A DNA stretch of 32,500 bases from NCBI GenBank assembly GCA_012295275.1, contig CM022667.1, positions 3,889,501 through 3,922,000 of the forward strand. The letters run 5' to 3'. The notes beneath the pieces were generated by a model that was given only the letters and a program-made list of their open reading frames with translations, was not told the origin of the DNA and searched no databases. Made by a program: the position numbers and the translations under genes. Shown here piece after piece: positions 18,969 through 28,987 of the stretch. Origin of the DNA: Chrysomallon squamiferum. Lineage: Eukaryota > Mollusca > Gastropoda > Neomphalida > Peltospiridae. Every line of letters begins with the position of its first letter. The first letter of the stretch is position 1.

Positions 18969-21900
18969 TTAATATTTAGCTGACAAACCTTTGCTTTCGT
19001 GATTCAACTTGTTAGATTTTGGGGTTAGGATGTCATCAACGTTGTAACTCTTCAGAGAAATGTAGGATGGAAGACGTTTTGCAGGTGCAGCATCAACATC
19101 AGCATCAAAATGGGCATCAACTGCTGAAGGTTTGCATGGTACAACACCAGAGCTTGTACTAGGACCAGGAATAACTCTACTGCTCAGAGAATATTACCAG
19201 TAAGTGAAAGTCATGTAGGTTTTTAATACAAGTCAATCCTGTCTTTCTTAACAGTGTTCTCAATTAAAACAGTCCAAGTGTTATTCCAGTATTTGCACAA
19301 AAATTATCTCAGGGTTTTTTTAAAATCTAGGGTTTTTTTTTTTTTGTAAATTATTAATTCAGCTTTTAAATCATCTTAATATAGTATTTAACTACTGGTA
19401 AATAAAAGGTTCTTAAATAAAAAATGACCTCAAAATTAAGAAAAAATTATTAAATTAAAAGCTGGACAGTCTATTTCTTGTTTCAAATATTTAAAAAAAA
19501 AATCATTCAGCTGATGAATTTCAAAACCTAGATGAATGCACAGGAATCTAATTTATGAGCTAATATCTTAATAGAAACTTTATACCCTTGACAAACTGAT
19601 GTTTTCTTTATTTGTGAATCAATGACTATTTTCAAGACAGCTTTATAATAAATTTTCTATACATTAATTTATAATTAAAAATATGAAAAAAAAAAAAAAA
19701 AACATACTAGAATAACATCCAAAATGTACAATTTTACCTGACAAAGGGTTTTTTGATCCTGCGAGGCTGTCTGTGAATCATCTTACAAGTGTCTGGGTTA
19801 GGGCAGACGCCTGTCTTGGAGAAAGCGGGACACTCGTGTGTGTGTTGCTTTTTACACTGAAATTTAAAAAACAGAATAATACACTGTTTAGTTGCTTTTG
19901 TTTTATGAAAATAAACCAACACCAGAATATGGTAATCGTATAATTTAACTGAACATTCAGCTTATTAAAAACTGGATGAATGAATGAAAATAAAAATATC
20001 CACTAATATTACAGTACATACTGTTATCGTACATATCTTGCTATAATGAATTTAATTTAAATTTTAATCTACTGCTGTTTGTAATAGTCAACATAGCTAG
20101 GAATTTCAGATTCAGATTTAAAAAAAATGTAAATAAAGCCTTAAGTTTTTTTGAAAATATCATGGATAAAAATACCTTTTCTCCCTGTGGACAGAAGCCA
20201 CTGATGAAGTCTGGACAAACAGCTGCGTCTCTGTTGACCTTCACGTGCAGATATGGACAGTTGTCACGGTTACACACTCCACGCAGGAAGTAGGAGCACA
20301 CTGGCACTTTCTCCTTTGACACTTTGTGTGAGAACAGACAGCCTTCGATTTTACACGTTCCTCTCAGAAATCTGTCAAACACAGCCAAGATATCAGCAGC
20401 AACATCAACAGCAGCAGAAACAACAACAGCAACAAGTAGTAGAAATAACAACAAAATCAGCAGTAGACGAAATAACAACAGCAGAATCAACAACAATAAT
20501 AAAAAAAAGTCAAAGATAGCAAAGACAGCAACTAAAAAATTACTGATTTTCATGCCATTTCTTTTATCACATTCTGAACATGTCTTATTCACAGTTTTTA
20601 TTCCACTTATCTTTATTTATTTTTTTCACAAAATTTTTAAAAAATCTCAAAGGATTGATATTTGTTCTGCATTCTGTTACATATGTAACAATGGATTAAA
20701 TAAATTTAAAACTCATTTAAAATTACATAAAATAAATCATCAACCACAGAATTGCAAAAAAAACACAACAACATTATTATTATTATTATTATTCATTTAA
20801 AGTTATTATTTACCTGTTCAGAATTAATTTCTTAATTTATTGATTTTAATACTTTTACCTAAACTTACAGCAGCACAAACTAAACAGAAATTACCTACCT
20901 AGTACATATAGCAATTCTGTCTGGATCATGGATGAAGTGACAGCTGATTCCACGGTGACATTTTCCAAACCTGTGGTAATATTTACAGAGATTCCTTGCA
21001 ACTCGGATGTTGTCTTTAGCGATACTTAGCAGCAGCAGACAAAATACTCCTGTTTTTGATTCGACTGAGAGAAAGCAAAATTAAAACAGCATTACAATTT
21101 TTTTTTTGTATTGAAAAATGCAGATTAAAAAATAAAAAATAAATATTCAAAGTGTTTTTAACTGCCACACCTGTTCGTAATTGTGTTACTGTGAAAATAA
21201 ATATCAATATTAAAATTTCTTTTTAATACATATATATAAAAATACCTTGTCACAGTTCTTGTGTATGAACTAGATGTTTTGACCAGGGTTCCGGGACTGA
21301 TCTGAATGTAAGTAGAACCACCGATGTCCACTCTTGATATTTTGGGCAGATTTTTGTTTCTCTCAGCTGAAGTTGATGCTGTATTGTCTAAAAAGAAGTT
21401 ATCAGTTTGCAAAACAGCAATGCCTTCAAAAAATTCAATTATTATTTTTTCTTGCTGTTGTGTTAGCTGAATTTTTCAGTTAAAAGTTTGAACTAGGTAA
21501 ATAAAATAGTAGTTTTTTTGGTGTTTTTTCCTGACATAGGAAGTGTTCAATTAAGATTTTTTAAACCTATGTGTTTAGTCCGATATTTATGATCTGCAAA
21601 ACACATTTTCTCAATAAAGAAAATCAACTATTTTCTATATTGACCTGAACTATTTAGTTTGTACCTAATAAGCATTTAATAAAGACTTTTTCAAAATGTA
21701 TTTAATTTGACATTTCTGAGACACAGTTTACAGAACCATTTTTTATTTATTTTTGAACATAAAATAATTGAGCTTTTCCTTTTATGTAAGCATTTCTTTT
21801 ACTAAGGTGGTGATTACATCTAACATTACTTTTGCTCAGAATCACATAACTGAGGATTATTTTAAACGATAGCAGTGAACAAAGAAATACATAACGTGAA

Positions 21901-22290
21901 ATTTGAGTCATGGTAAATAAAGTTATCTACCTTGTATTGAATTAATTCTTTTGAGACTGTGTCCATTGGGATCCATCTGAAACTTTACACCTCGCACAGA
22001 AATAATTCTTGAACCAGCAATCAGTTCTGTTACATAAATAAATAAATAAATAAATAAATAATCACTCTTTCAGGAAGTTTTATTCACATCATTAAAAGAA
22101 TATTTTAAAATATTATACATCCGAAACTTATACTATACTAATAATATTGCCAGATATTTTTGTTCTGTTATTTACTGATTATTTACTTAACTTTTTGTTT
22201 ATTTGTTTAATATGAATATAAAAATACCTTGGCACAGTTCTTGTGTGTGAACAAGATGTCTTGACCAGTGTTCCTGGACTATTTTTAAAC

Positions 22291-22339
<49 letters not shown>

Positions 22340-25300
22340 ATTATTCATACTTCTTAGAGCTGCAATCTTATTTAGGATTGTTGTAGACTTTCTGTGATCA
22401 ACAGATCTATTCCCTGTTTTAGTCAACTTAGTTCTGTTGGATTTGTATGGAATGCCGTCGATAAAAATAACTTTCCTCCCTGCCAGTCTGTTCTTTGAGG
22501 AAAACTTTTCTAACAACCTGTGAGATCTGAAAAACAATAAAAATTAAACAAAATTTTGAAAAAAAAAATAAAAATAATAAATAAATAATAATAATAAAAG
22601 GAAAAAATAAAAATAAATAAAGGAAAAACTAAGGAAAAGCAGAATGAATGATTATTTTCTGTTTTTTTCTGAAAATATTTCACTCGTGACATAAGAATGA
22701 AAATCTTTTGTTTAGCTATTTACCTTGAAGCAAGATAACCATAACCTTTCAGGAGATGAGTTCTTTGACCAATGTAAGCTTTTCTCCATGATGGAATGAC
22801 GCTATATCCATAATCTGAAAATAAAAATAATATAATTTTTTTTCTCTAAAAAGAACTTACATGAATGGTTTACAGCAGATGAAAACCCATCAACATATTA
22901 AAGTACAATTAAAATGACTGAATATTTGTTTTTATAAATTTTCAAACACCAGTAATAACAAATAAATAAATATTACAATAAAAAGGTATGAAAAAAAAAA
23001 AACATGACATTTTAAAGACTAAAATTCATTATTAACAATTGATTAACTGGTAAAAAATATAAAAAGAAACAACAAAAAAAAATAAAAAAATAAAATCAAA
23101 AAATGATAATAATAATAATAAATAATAAATAAAAACAATAATAATTCTTCTATTCGAAAAAATATTCAAGTGTACTAACCTCCATAATAAAAATTCAGCC
23201 TGTTGTACATCTTTTTAGTGTTAAACTTTGAAGTGCAGAAAGCAGGACTGGCAAACCGGGTTTTAGAGCTGGAGCCAAGACTGCTGAAGTGCGATGTTTT
23301 GTATTTTCCAACAATCACTCGAGCCACCTGCTGAACGCTAGATGTCGACGGATTAGTTAAATTAACAGGTTTGTAAGATTTTCCATTAACGCTGGAATAC
23401 GAGGTTTTGTTACCACTCAAACTGAGACTGTGGTTTTTCACAATTCTGTATTTACTTTTCAAACAGCTGCTGGCTGAAGATCTGGCAGAGATGTTTGTAA
23501 GATCCTCCACACTTTTCTGTCTCATCCAAACCTTTCCCAGTAACTTCTTTTGTTTCAGCAGCTTCCGTGTGTCAACACGATTTCCACGTTTCGACTTCTT
23601 CGTCAGTTGTACAGTGTCCGATTTTACTGACAATTGTTGGGGCAATTTGTTATTAAGGATACCATCAATATTTTCTTTTAGATTTTCAATTTTTGACTGA
23701 GTCTTCTGCAGATCTGATAAAATGGAAGCTACTTTCTTCATTCGCAGTGGTGACAAAGAAGGACTTTGCAGTGAAGACGGGTGAGCAGCTGATGCAAGAT
23801 TGGAATGGATATCACAGGATTTCTGTTTTCTGAGTAATTTAGAAACAACTTTGTTAGGAGAATCTCCAGTGGAGAAAGATGTTTTAATTTTATTTACTGC
23901 AGTGTTGTTGTCTGGTGAATTTAGTGTTAGTTTAGGTAAAACAGAATCAGATGATGTTTCTTTTCCTACAGAAACACTTCCATTATCTTTATCTGTTTTC
24001 ACTGGGGTGTTGGTTCTAGTGTCCAGGACAGACAAACTGTTTGATTTTTTCAGAGACAGTTTAAGACTAGAAGAATCCTGTTTAATGTCAGAGTGATTTG
24101 AATTTTGTGAAGAAACGACAGCATTTTCTAGAGCTATACATGGCAAGACTTGATCAGTGTCAGTGGCCGATACATTTTTTCCTGATTCAGTTAGACTGTC
24201 AGATGACAAAACCAATTTATTTTGAGTATTTTGTGAACAGTTTTCTGAATCTGAAGAATTTTTGTTACTATTTGCCAGACAATCAGATAAACTGGATGAT
24301 GTTTTAATTGAGATGAGGTAATTTGGTGACACAGTTAATGGTATAAAATCAGCTTCTAATCTCTGATCACTTTTTAAACATTTATTTTTTATTGATGATG
24401 AAAATATATTTCTTCTCAAGTTTGAAAGGGAACTGACAGATTTGCTACTACTACTTGCAAGATGATTTGACCTGCAGTTTCTGTCATCAACAGAAACTGT
24501 CTGATTGTTACCTGGAACAGGCAAACTGGAAAGAGATGTCAAAGATCTCGACTGGGTTAATGTCTTAGGCTCACCTGACTCATTATTTTGCAACTGCAGT
24601 GAACTTGACTCAAGTACTTCACACATTTGTATTTTATCATGGGAAATGTCACTTAATTCTAACACTGAATGTTTAAGTACCGGTAAAGCTGAATGAGCAT
24701 TTTCTTCTTTCAAACCTTCCTGTGCAGTTTCAGTTCTGACATTTTTCAGCACACATGTGGATGGTTTACTTTCAGGTTCTGAATCAGAAGATGAAGTGAT
24801 GCGAGGTTTTGTAAGTAAATCCTTATTGTTACTATTAGTCTTCTCATTTGACACTTCCAGCTGCAAGTTTTTGACAAGTTCGGCAGGGGATTTGAAATTG
24901 TTGGAACTGTTCAAAGCACATATCTGACGTCTGTCACCGTCTTCAGATTTTGCGCTGCTCTTGCTGCTTATTACTTTGTCCTGAACTGTCAAAGCCACTT
25001 TTAACGATGATATATTATTTTTGGAATGGTTTGTTGGGACTGTTGATACCACTGAAGATGACAATGCATGATGGACAGTTTCTTTATTGCGTTTGAAGGA
25101 ATACTGATGTTTGTCATGTTTTGCTACCTCATTTGGTATATTGCTGGTACAAAGTGAAACATTTGGTTTCCTTAGTAAATATTTATGTTTCTCAAAAGGA
25201 TGCAAGGTTTGTTTTGATTCTGAACTGACTGCTGACGAATGGCCGTGCCACACATTCTGATTCTTGCCATTACGACTGGTCTGATTTACGAATGACAATT

Positions 25301-26688
25301 TTCCTTTCAGTTTAGGTTCTGGTTGCTTTGCACTTTTGATAAGATCTAGGAGAAAAACAGTTTTATAATAATACCAATACTACTACTACTACTACTACTA
25401 ATGATGATAAAATAACAACAACAATAAAAATAAAATAACAGCAAAATTCTGTGGCACAGGTCTCTGGATGTGCTTTAGTAGATGAGTGCTGCATACTCAC
25501 CAGATGTGGTAAATTCATGATAATTAAGTTTGCTCCATCAGATAAAAATGAGTATAATTTTTCTGTCCCCATGTTATAAAATATTGTTGAATTTGTTCTG
25601 AGACAGCACTGCACATCACACAGCTGGTTGCATCATGATACAAAATGGGGCAGAACGATGGGAAAGTGAAAACAACAACAACAGCTAAATGGTGATATTC
25701 AACCAGCATACCCTGTAATAAATTTAGGATAAAGCTCTTCTCGTTAATGAGAATTCTTGACAAAACTACATTATTTCTAATAGCACTTCAAAAGAATATT
25801 TTTAATCTGAACATTGATTTTCTTGGTTATTATTCTGGTTATGATTCTACTAATGACACTCAAAGGAATGATCAGTACTTCACATATTTCTACTTTGTTA
25901 GAAGGAACATCAACCAGATGGCATTCTTTAATCACTACTACCATAACTAAGATTTAATTATAAAACATGATTTCTGGATGAAAAACTCACTGAGATATTT
26001 ATATCCCAGTCAGACGATATGATTTAAAAAAAAATTGTTTCCATTGATTGCTGAGTGCATACAGATCCACCAAATATACTAAAATATGATCAGTAGTGAA
26101 GACTTCCATTTGTTGTACACCATGCACATAAACTATAATAAAGGCATCAGAATATTAATTATAATACAACACAACCCATGTCATGGAGATCAATACTAAT
26201 AACTAGAGACAGAGAAGTTTGAAGCGAACTCAAGGATTACATGTATACCAGAAAATATGAATTGAAGATTGAGGTTTGAGTATCAGTATGCAAACTACTT
26301 TGGATTCTCTGTGCAATGAAGAAGATTGATAAAAGTGATATATCATAAACGAATATGGGACTTTTCTTTCATTAAAAATTAAATCAATAACTTGAATAAG
26401 GAAAATGTTTGTGATTCATTACAAATCAAATTCAACATTCAATAATTCAATTAATGAATTATTCATCACTTCCGGCTTTAACTTATGATTAAGGAAATGC
26501 GTAGTAGTACTCCAAATTTTTAGGCAAAATATAATCGTTCCATATGATAGTAAGATTATAGATATAACAGAAAGAAATAAAATATCACCATAAGGCACTA
26601 TCATGAAATAAAATAATATTTATAAATTTTTACTTGTTAGAAAAGCAATTTGTTTACGAAGATCTTCTGCTTCCTTTGAATAAGCCAT
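18969..26688 (-). CDS. ZC3H3: ZC3H3 (Smicl), five-CCCH zinc-finger mRNA polyadenylation/export factor
   Basis: ZC3H3 works in mRNA polyadenylation and nuclear export and was described in Xenopus as the Smad- and CPSF-interacting Smicl. Ten exons on minus: 26688-26634, 25345-23180, 22814-22724, 22526-22351, 22026-21931, 21387-21246, 21024-20899, 20371-20176, 19856-19738, 19179-18969. All junctions are GT-AG with matching phase, giving 1,125 residues. N-terminal helix LRKQIAFLTNLIK matches human LRRQIRLLQGLI. Next is a 720-residue Ser-rich disordered exon ending near a conserved YRIVK (~651). Then come three exons each with a VxIxGxxY...LxKT-like motif. Zinc fingers at ~922-1045: C-x8-C-x5-C-x3-H, two C-x7-C-x4-C-x3-H, C-x7-C-x5-C-x3-H, C-x8-C-x5-C-x3-H, with near-human tracts such as SHKVSKEKVPVCSYFLRGVC. 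The tail KRLPSYISLKS matches human LCKLPSFISLQS. Longer than human (about 950 aa), mainly in the disordered part. Confidence 0.95.
21025..21064 (-). promoter_or_regulatory. Competing splice acceptor upstream of ZC3H3 exon 7
   Basis: A strong acceptor (CTTTCTCTCAG) would start the exon at 21064. This shifts the frame by one and stops at 21016-21018, before all zinc fingers. The acceptor TCTGCTGCTGCTAAG, starting the exon at 21024, keeps the frame and yields TSIAKDN, which aligns with the conserved RSIA of vertebrate ZC3H3. The downstream one is therefore used in the gene model. Confidence 0.55.
22223..22280 (-). pseudogene. Intronic partial duplicate of ZC3H3 exon 6
   Basis: Fifty-eight bases match 21241-21298 with six differences (52/58 by eye). 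They cover the 3' end of exon 6 and its splice donor. The copy encodes PGTLVKTSCSHTRTVPR against PGTLVKTSSSYTRTVTR in the real exon and keeps CAAG|GTATTTTT. It lies in the intron between exons 4 and 5. No acceptor gives a compatible phase, so it is probably an unused remnant. Confidence 0.7.
22281..22338. repeat. (ATT)n microsatellite in ZC3H3 intron
   Basis: About 17 ATT units on plus, directly next to the duplicated exon fragment. On minus it would read as poly-Asn and links exon 4 and the fragment into a misleading open frame; the donor GAA|GTATGA at 22350 ends exon 4 before it. Confidence 0.9.
25346..26633 (-). other. First intron of ZC3H3
   Basis: About 1.3 kb, with TAC and AAC triplet runs near 25376-25430. 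The rest is AT-rich mixed sequence. No exon or mobile element is recognisable, though any alternative first exon would be hard to see here. Confidence 0.6.
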
Positions 26689-27058
26689 TTTGTATGCCGA
26701 TTTTACAAAATATTGCGCTTGATAGTCATTAAAGATTAATACCGGTCTTACAGTGTTACAGTTAGTTTTCGTTAATATACAAACATAAATATAATTTTTT
26801 AATTAAAAGCTATTATTAAGTTCATTTTATTTGTTTATTTTGTATTTATAATGATTATTTAAAAATAAAAATAAAAATACAAATACCATTTGTACTTTTA
26901 GGTGAAATATAGAATTTGGCAATGTCTAAAGTTCTCGAACAAGGATTTTTCAGTTTTATTTTGTTGAAATACAAATTATAATGATTATTTATCATATTTT
27001 AAAATAATGAAATGTGTTATGAAGGATGTAATAACAACGTGACATTTTTAAAAAAGAA

Positions 27059-27091
<33 letters not shown>

Positions 27092-27447
27092 AGAAACTGT
27101 CACCAGACAACTAAAACCACAACAAACATGAAACAAACGAAGAAAAAGCTTATTATTTATTATTAGTTCCTTAAAAAACTTTTAAATATTTTCCTAAATA
27201 ACATAATTATATATTATTAAATTCATATGTACAATAATTTTAATTAGTTTGTAATAAGACATTTGACGTTATTTAATTTCGTTTCGGTAATTTTTAATTG
27301 TGTATTTTAACTCTTACAAACCAGTTTATATACAGAGCATTGAAGTTTCGTTTTGGTGTTGCAATGTTGTACAAAACTGTGTTTTTATTCCCCAGAAAAT
27401 TTGTAAAAATAACTTAAATCAGTTGATCATTTTCAATTCAGTAGCCT
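26689..27447. promoter_or_regulatory. Shared head-to-head promoter region of ZC3H3 and the UBE2Q-like gene
   Basis: About 760 bases separate the divergent start codons. It contains an A-rich run at 27055-27095 and AT-rich sequence, with no CpG island or clear TATA box. TTTTCAATTCAG at 27430-27441, just before TAGCCTATGG, looks like a splice acceptor, so the plus-strand gene may have a 5' non-coding exon here. Confidence 0.4.
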
Positions 27448-28939
27448 ATGGCTGTCAGACAAAATATGAAGTTCGCTGCCCAGAAGTTAGCAGCCGAACG
27501 TTGGTTGTCAGAAAATAAATCTCATAAATTGATTTTGATTGATGCAGACGAAAATGACAGCAGACTAGTATTTCATGTACCAGACACACCTGTCTCTTTT
27601 TACATTGTTTGCTCAGAGAAACTGGTAAAGCTTTCTTATACGTACTTTATATATTTTCTCTCGAACAAAATAACAATACATTTTCTTAATATTTGTTTCA
27701 GTCTTTATTCTTTAACATCGTTCTTTCTTACTTTTCGATTAATTGATTACTTTATTTGTAGCATCTGTGGGCAGATAATGATGAGCTTCTTTCAAACTTA
27801 CAAGAAGTAATCGAATGGATTACGACATGTGGAGAAAAAACTATTGGTGAGGTACTTGAACGTGCCTACACCAGTCTGAAACCTGTGAGTACAAACCTGA
27901 GATTAACCATAAATTATTAATTTTGTAATTGGACAATGAACCTGGTTAAAAATAATAATAATAATAAAAAAAAAAAAACCCAGTAATAAATAAATAATAA
28001 AAATAAATAAATAAATAAAATAAAGAAATAAAAACGTAATAATAATAATAAAAAATCTTTGCAAGAATATCTGATGACATCTTTGATGGAGTAACTTGAG
28101 TTTCATCTGTTATATACAGATTATGTGCCAGTCATGTGTAGTACAGATTATTTTTATAATGAACACACAATAATAATACTGAAAAATGACATAAAAAGCT
28201 TTAAGTTTAAACAAAAATAAGGTTTAAAAAGATAAAATTTATCATCATAATCTATTTTCATTCATCTGTTATTTTAGTTGATAGAGACCAGCAGTGTGAA
28301 TGCTGAAGGTGATGAAGAATTTTTTTTTGAAGATGATGAAGGTAAGAATAGTGATGACGATGATAATGATGAGGATGAGGATGAGGATGATGGTTACTAT
28401 GCACTGGCTGATGCTGATGTTGAATCAGAAGAAAAGACAAAAGAAAGTGATAGGTCAGTAACTTTGATTAATTCAAATTAGTTAATATAAATTAATAATG
28501 TTATCAGGTTGTATTAAGAAAAGATAATAAATAGCAATCTGAGGAAATCACATTCTTCTTCATTATAATCTTGAGTTAAGTCAACAAATGTCTGATTTGT
28601 TTTTGGTCACAAATAATCCTGTTATTTCAGTCAAATTTCTTTTCTCATGAATTATACAGCTTTTTGAAAATAAGCTGAGGGGGATAATGTTAATTATTGT
28701 TAAAAATATTTTCTTGTATAATAAGTATTTATTTTATTAATTTTTGACATAAAATAATAAAATAATTTTGATTGCTTGCAGTGACGATGGTGAAGATTCA
28801 AATTATTTTAATGCACAAGGCTCTCAAACTGCTGTAAAACGTTTATTAAAAGGTAAAACTAAAATGTCTTTGTTTACTGTAAACATTTTTTTCATCTTGT
28901 CATTTAAATATACATTGTGGTTGCATGCATGCATGCATG

Positions 28940-28987
<48 letters not shown>

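Noticed and set aside
20899-21064. Apparent frameshift and stop in ZC3H3 before the first zinc finger
   Set aside because: It appears only if the exon starts at the upstream acceptor (21064). With the acceptor at 21024 the frame and phase fit both neighbours and the conserved SIA motif, so no frameshift or pseudogene call is needed.
22199-22350. Poly-asparagine protein joining ZC3H3 exon 4 to the duplicated fragment
   Set aside because: The run is an (ATT)n microsatellite past a usable donor at 22350, and the fragment is in another frame from its peptide match.
23407-24696. Plus-strand open frames opposite the large ZC3H3 exon
   Set aside because: Antisense shadows of a Ser/Lys-rich coding exon with no motif of their own.
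25363-25950. Open frames in the first ZC3H3 intron, including a 67-codon plus-strand one
   Set aside because: AT-rich composition, no domain and no coherent splice sites.
28278-28345. Internal donor-like GAAG|GTAAGAAT in the acidic exon of the UBE2Q-like gene
   Set aside because: Using it would drop most of the acidic region and leave phase 1 where the next exon needs phase 2; the donor at 28454 fits.
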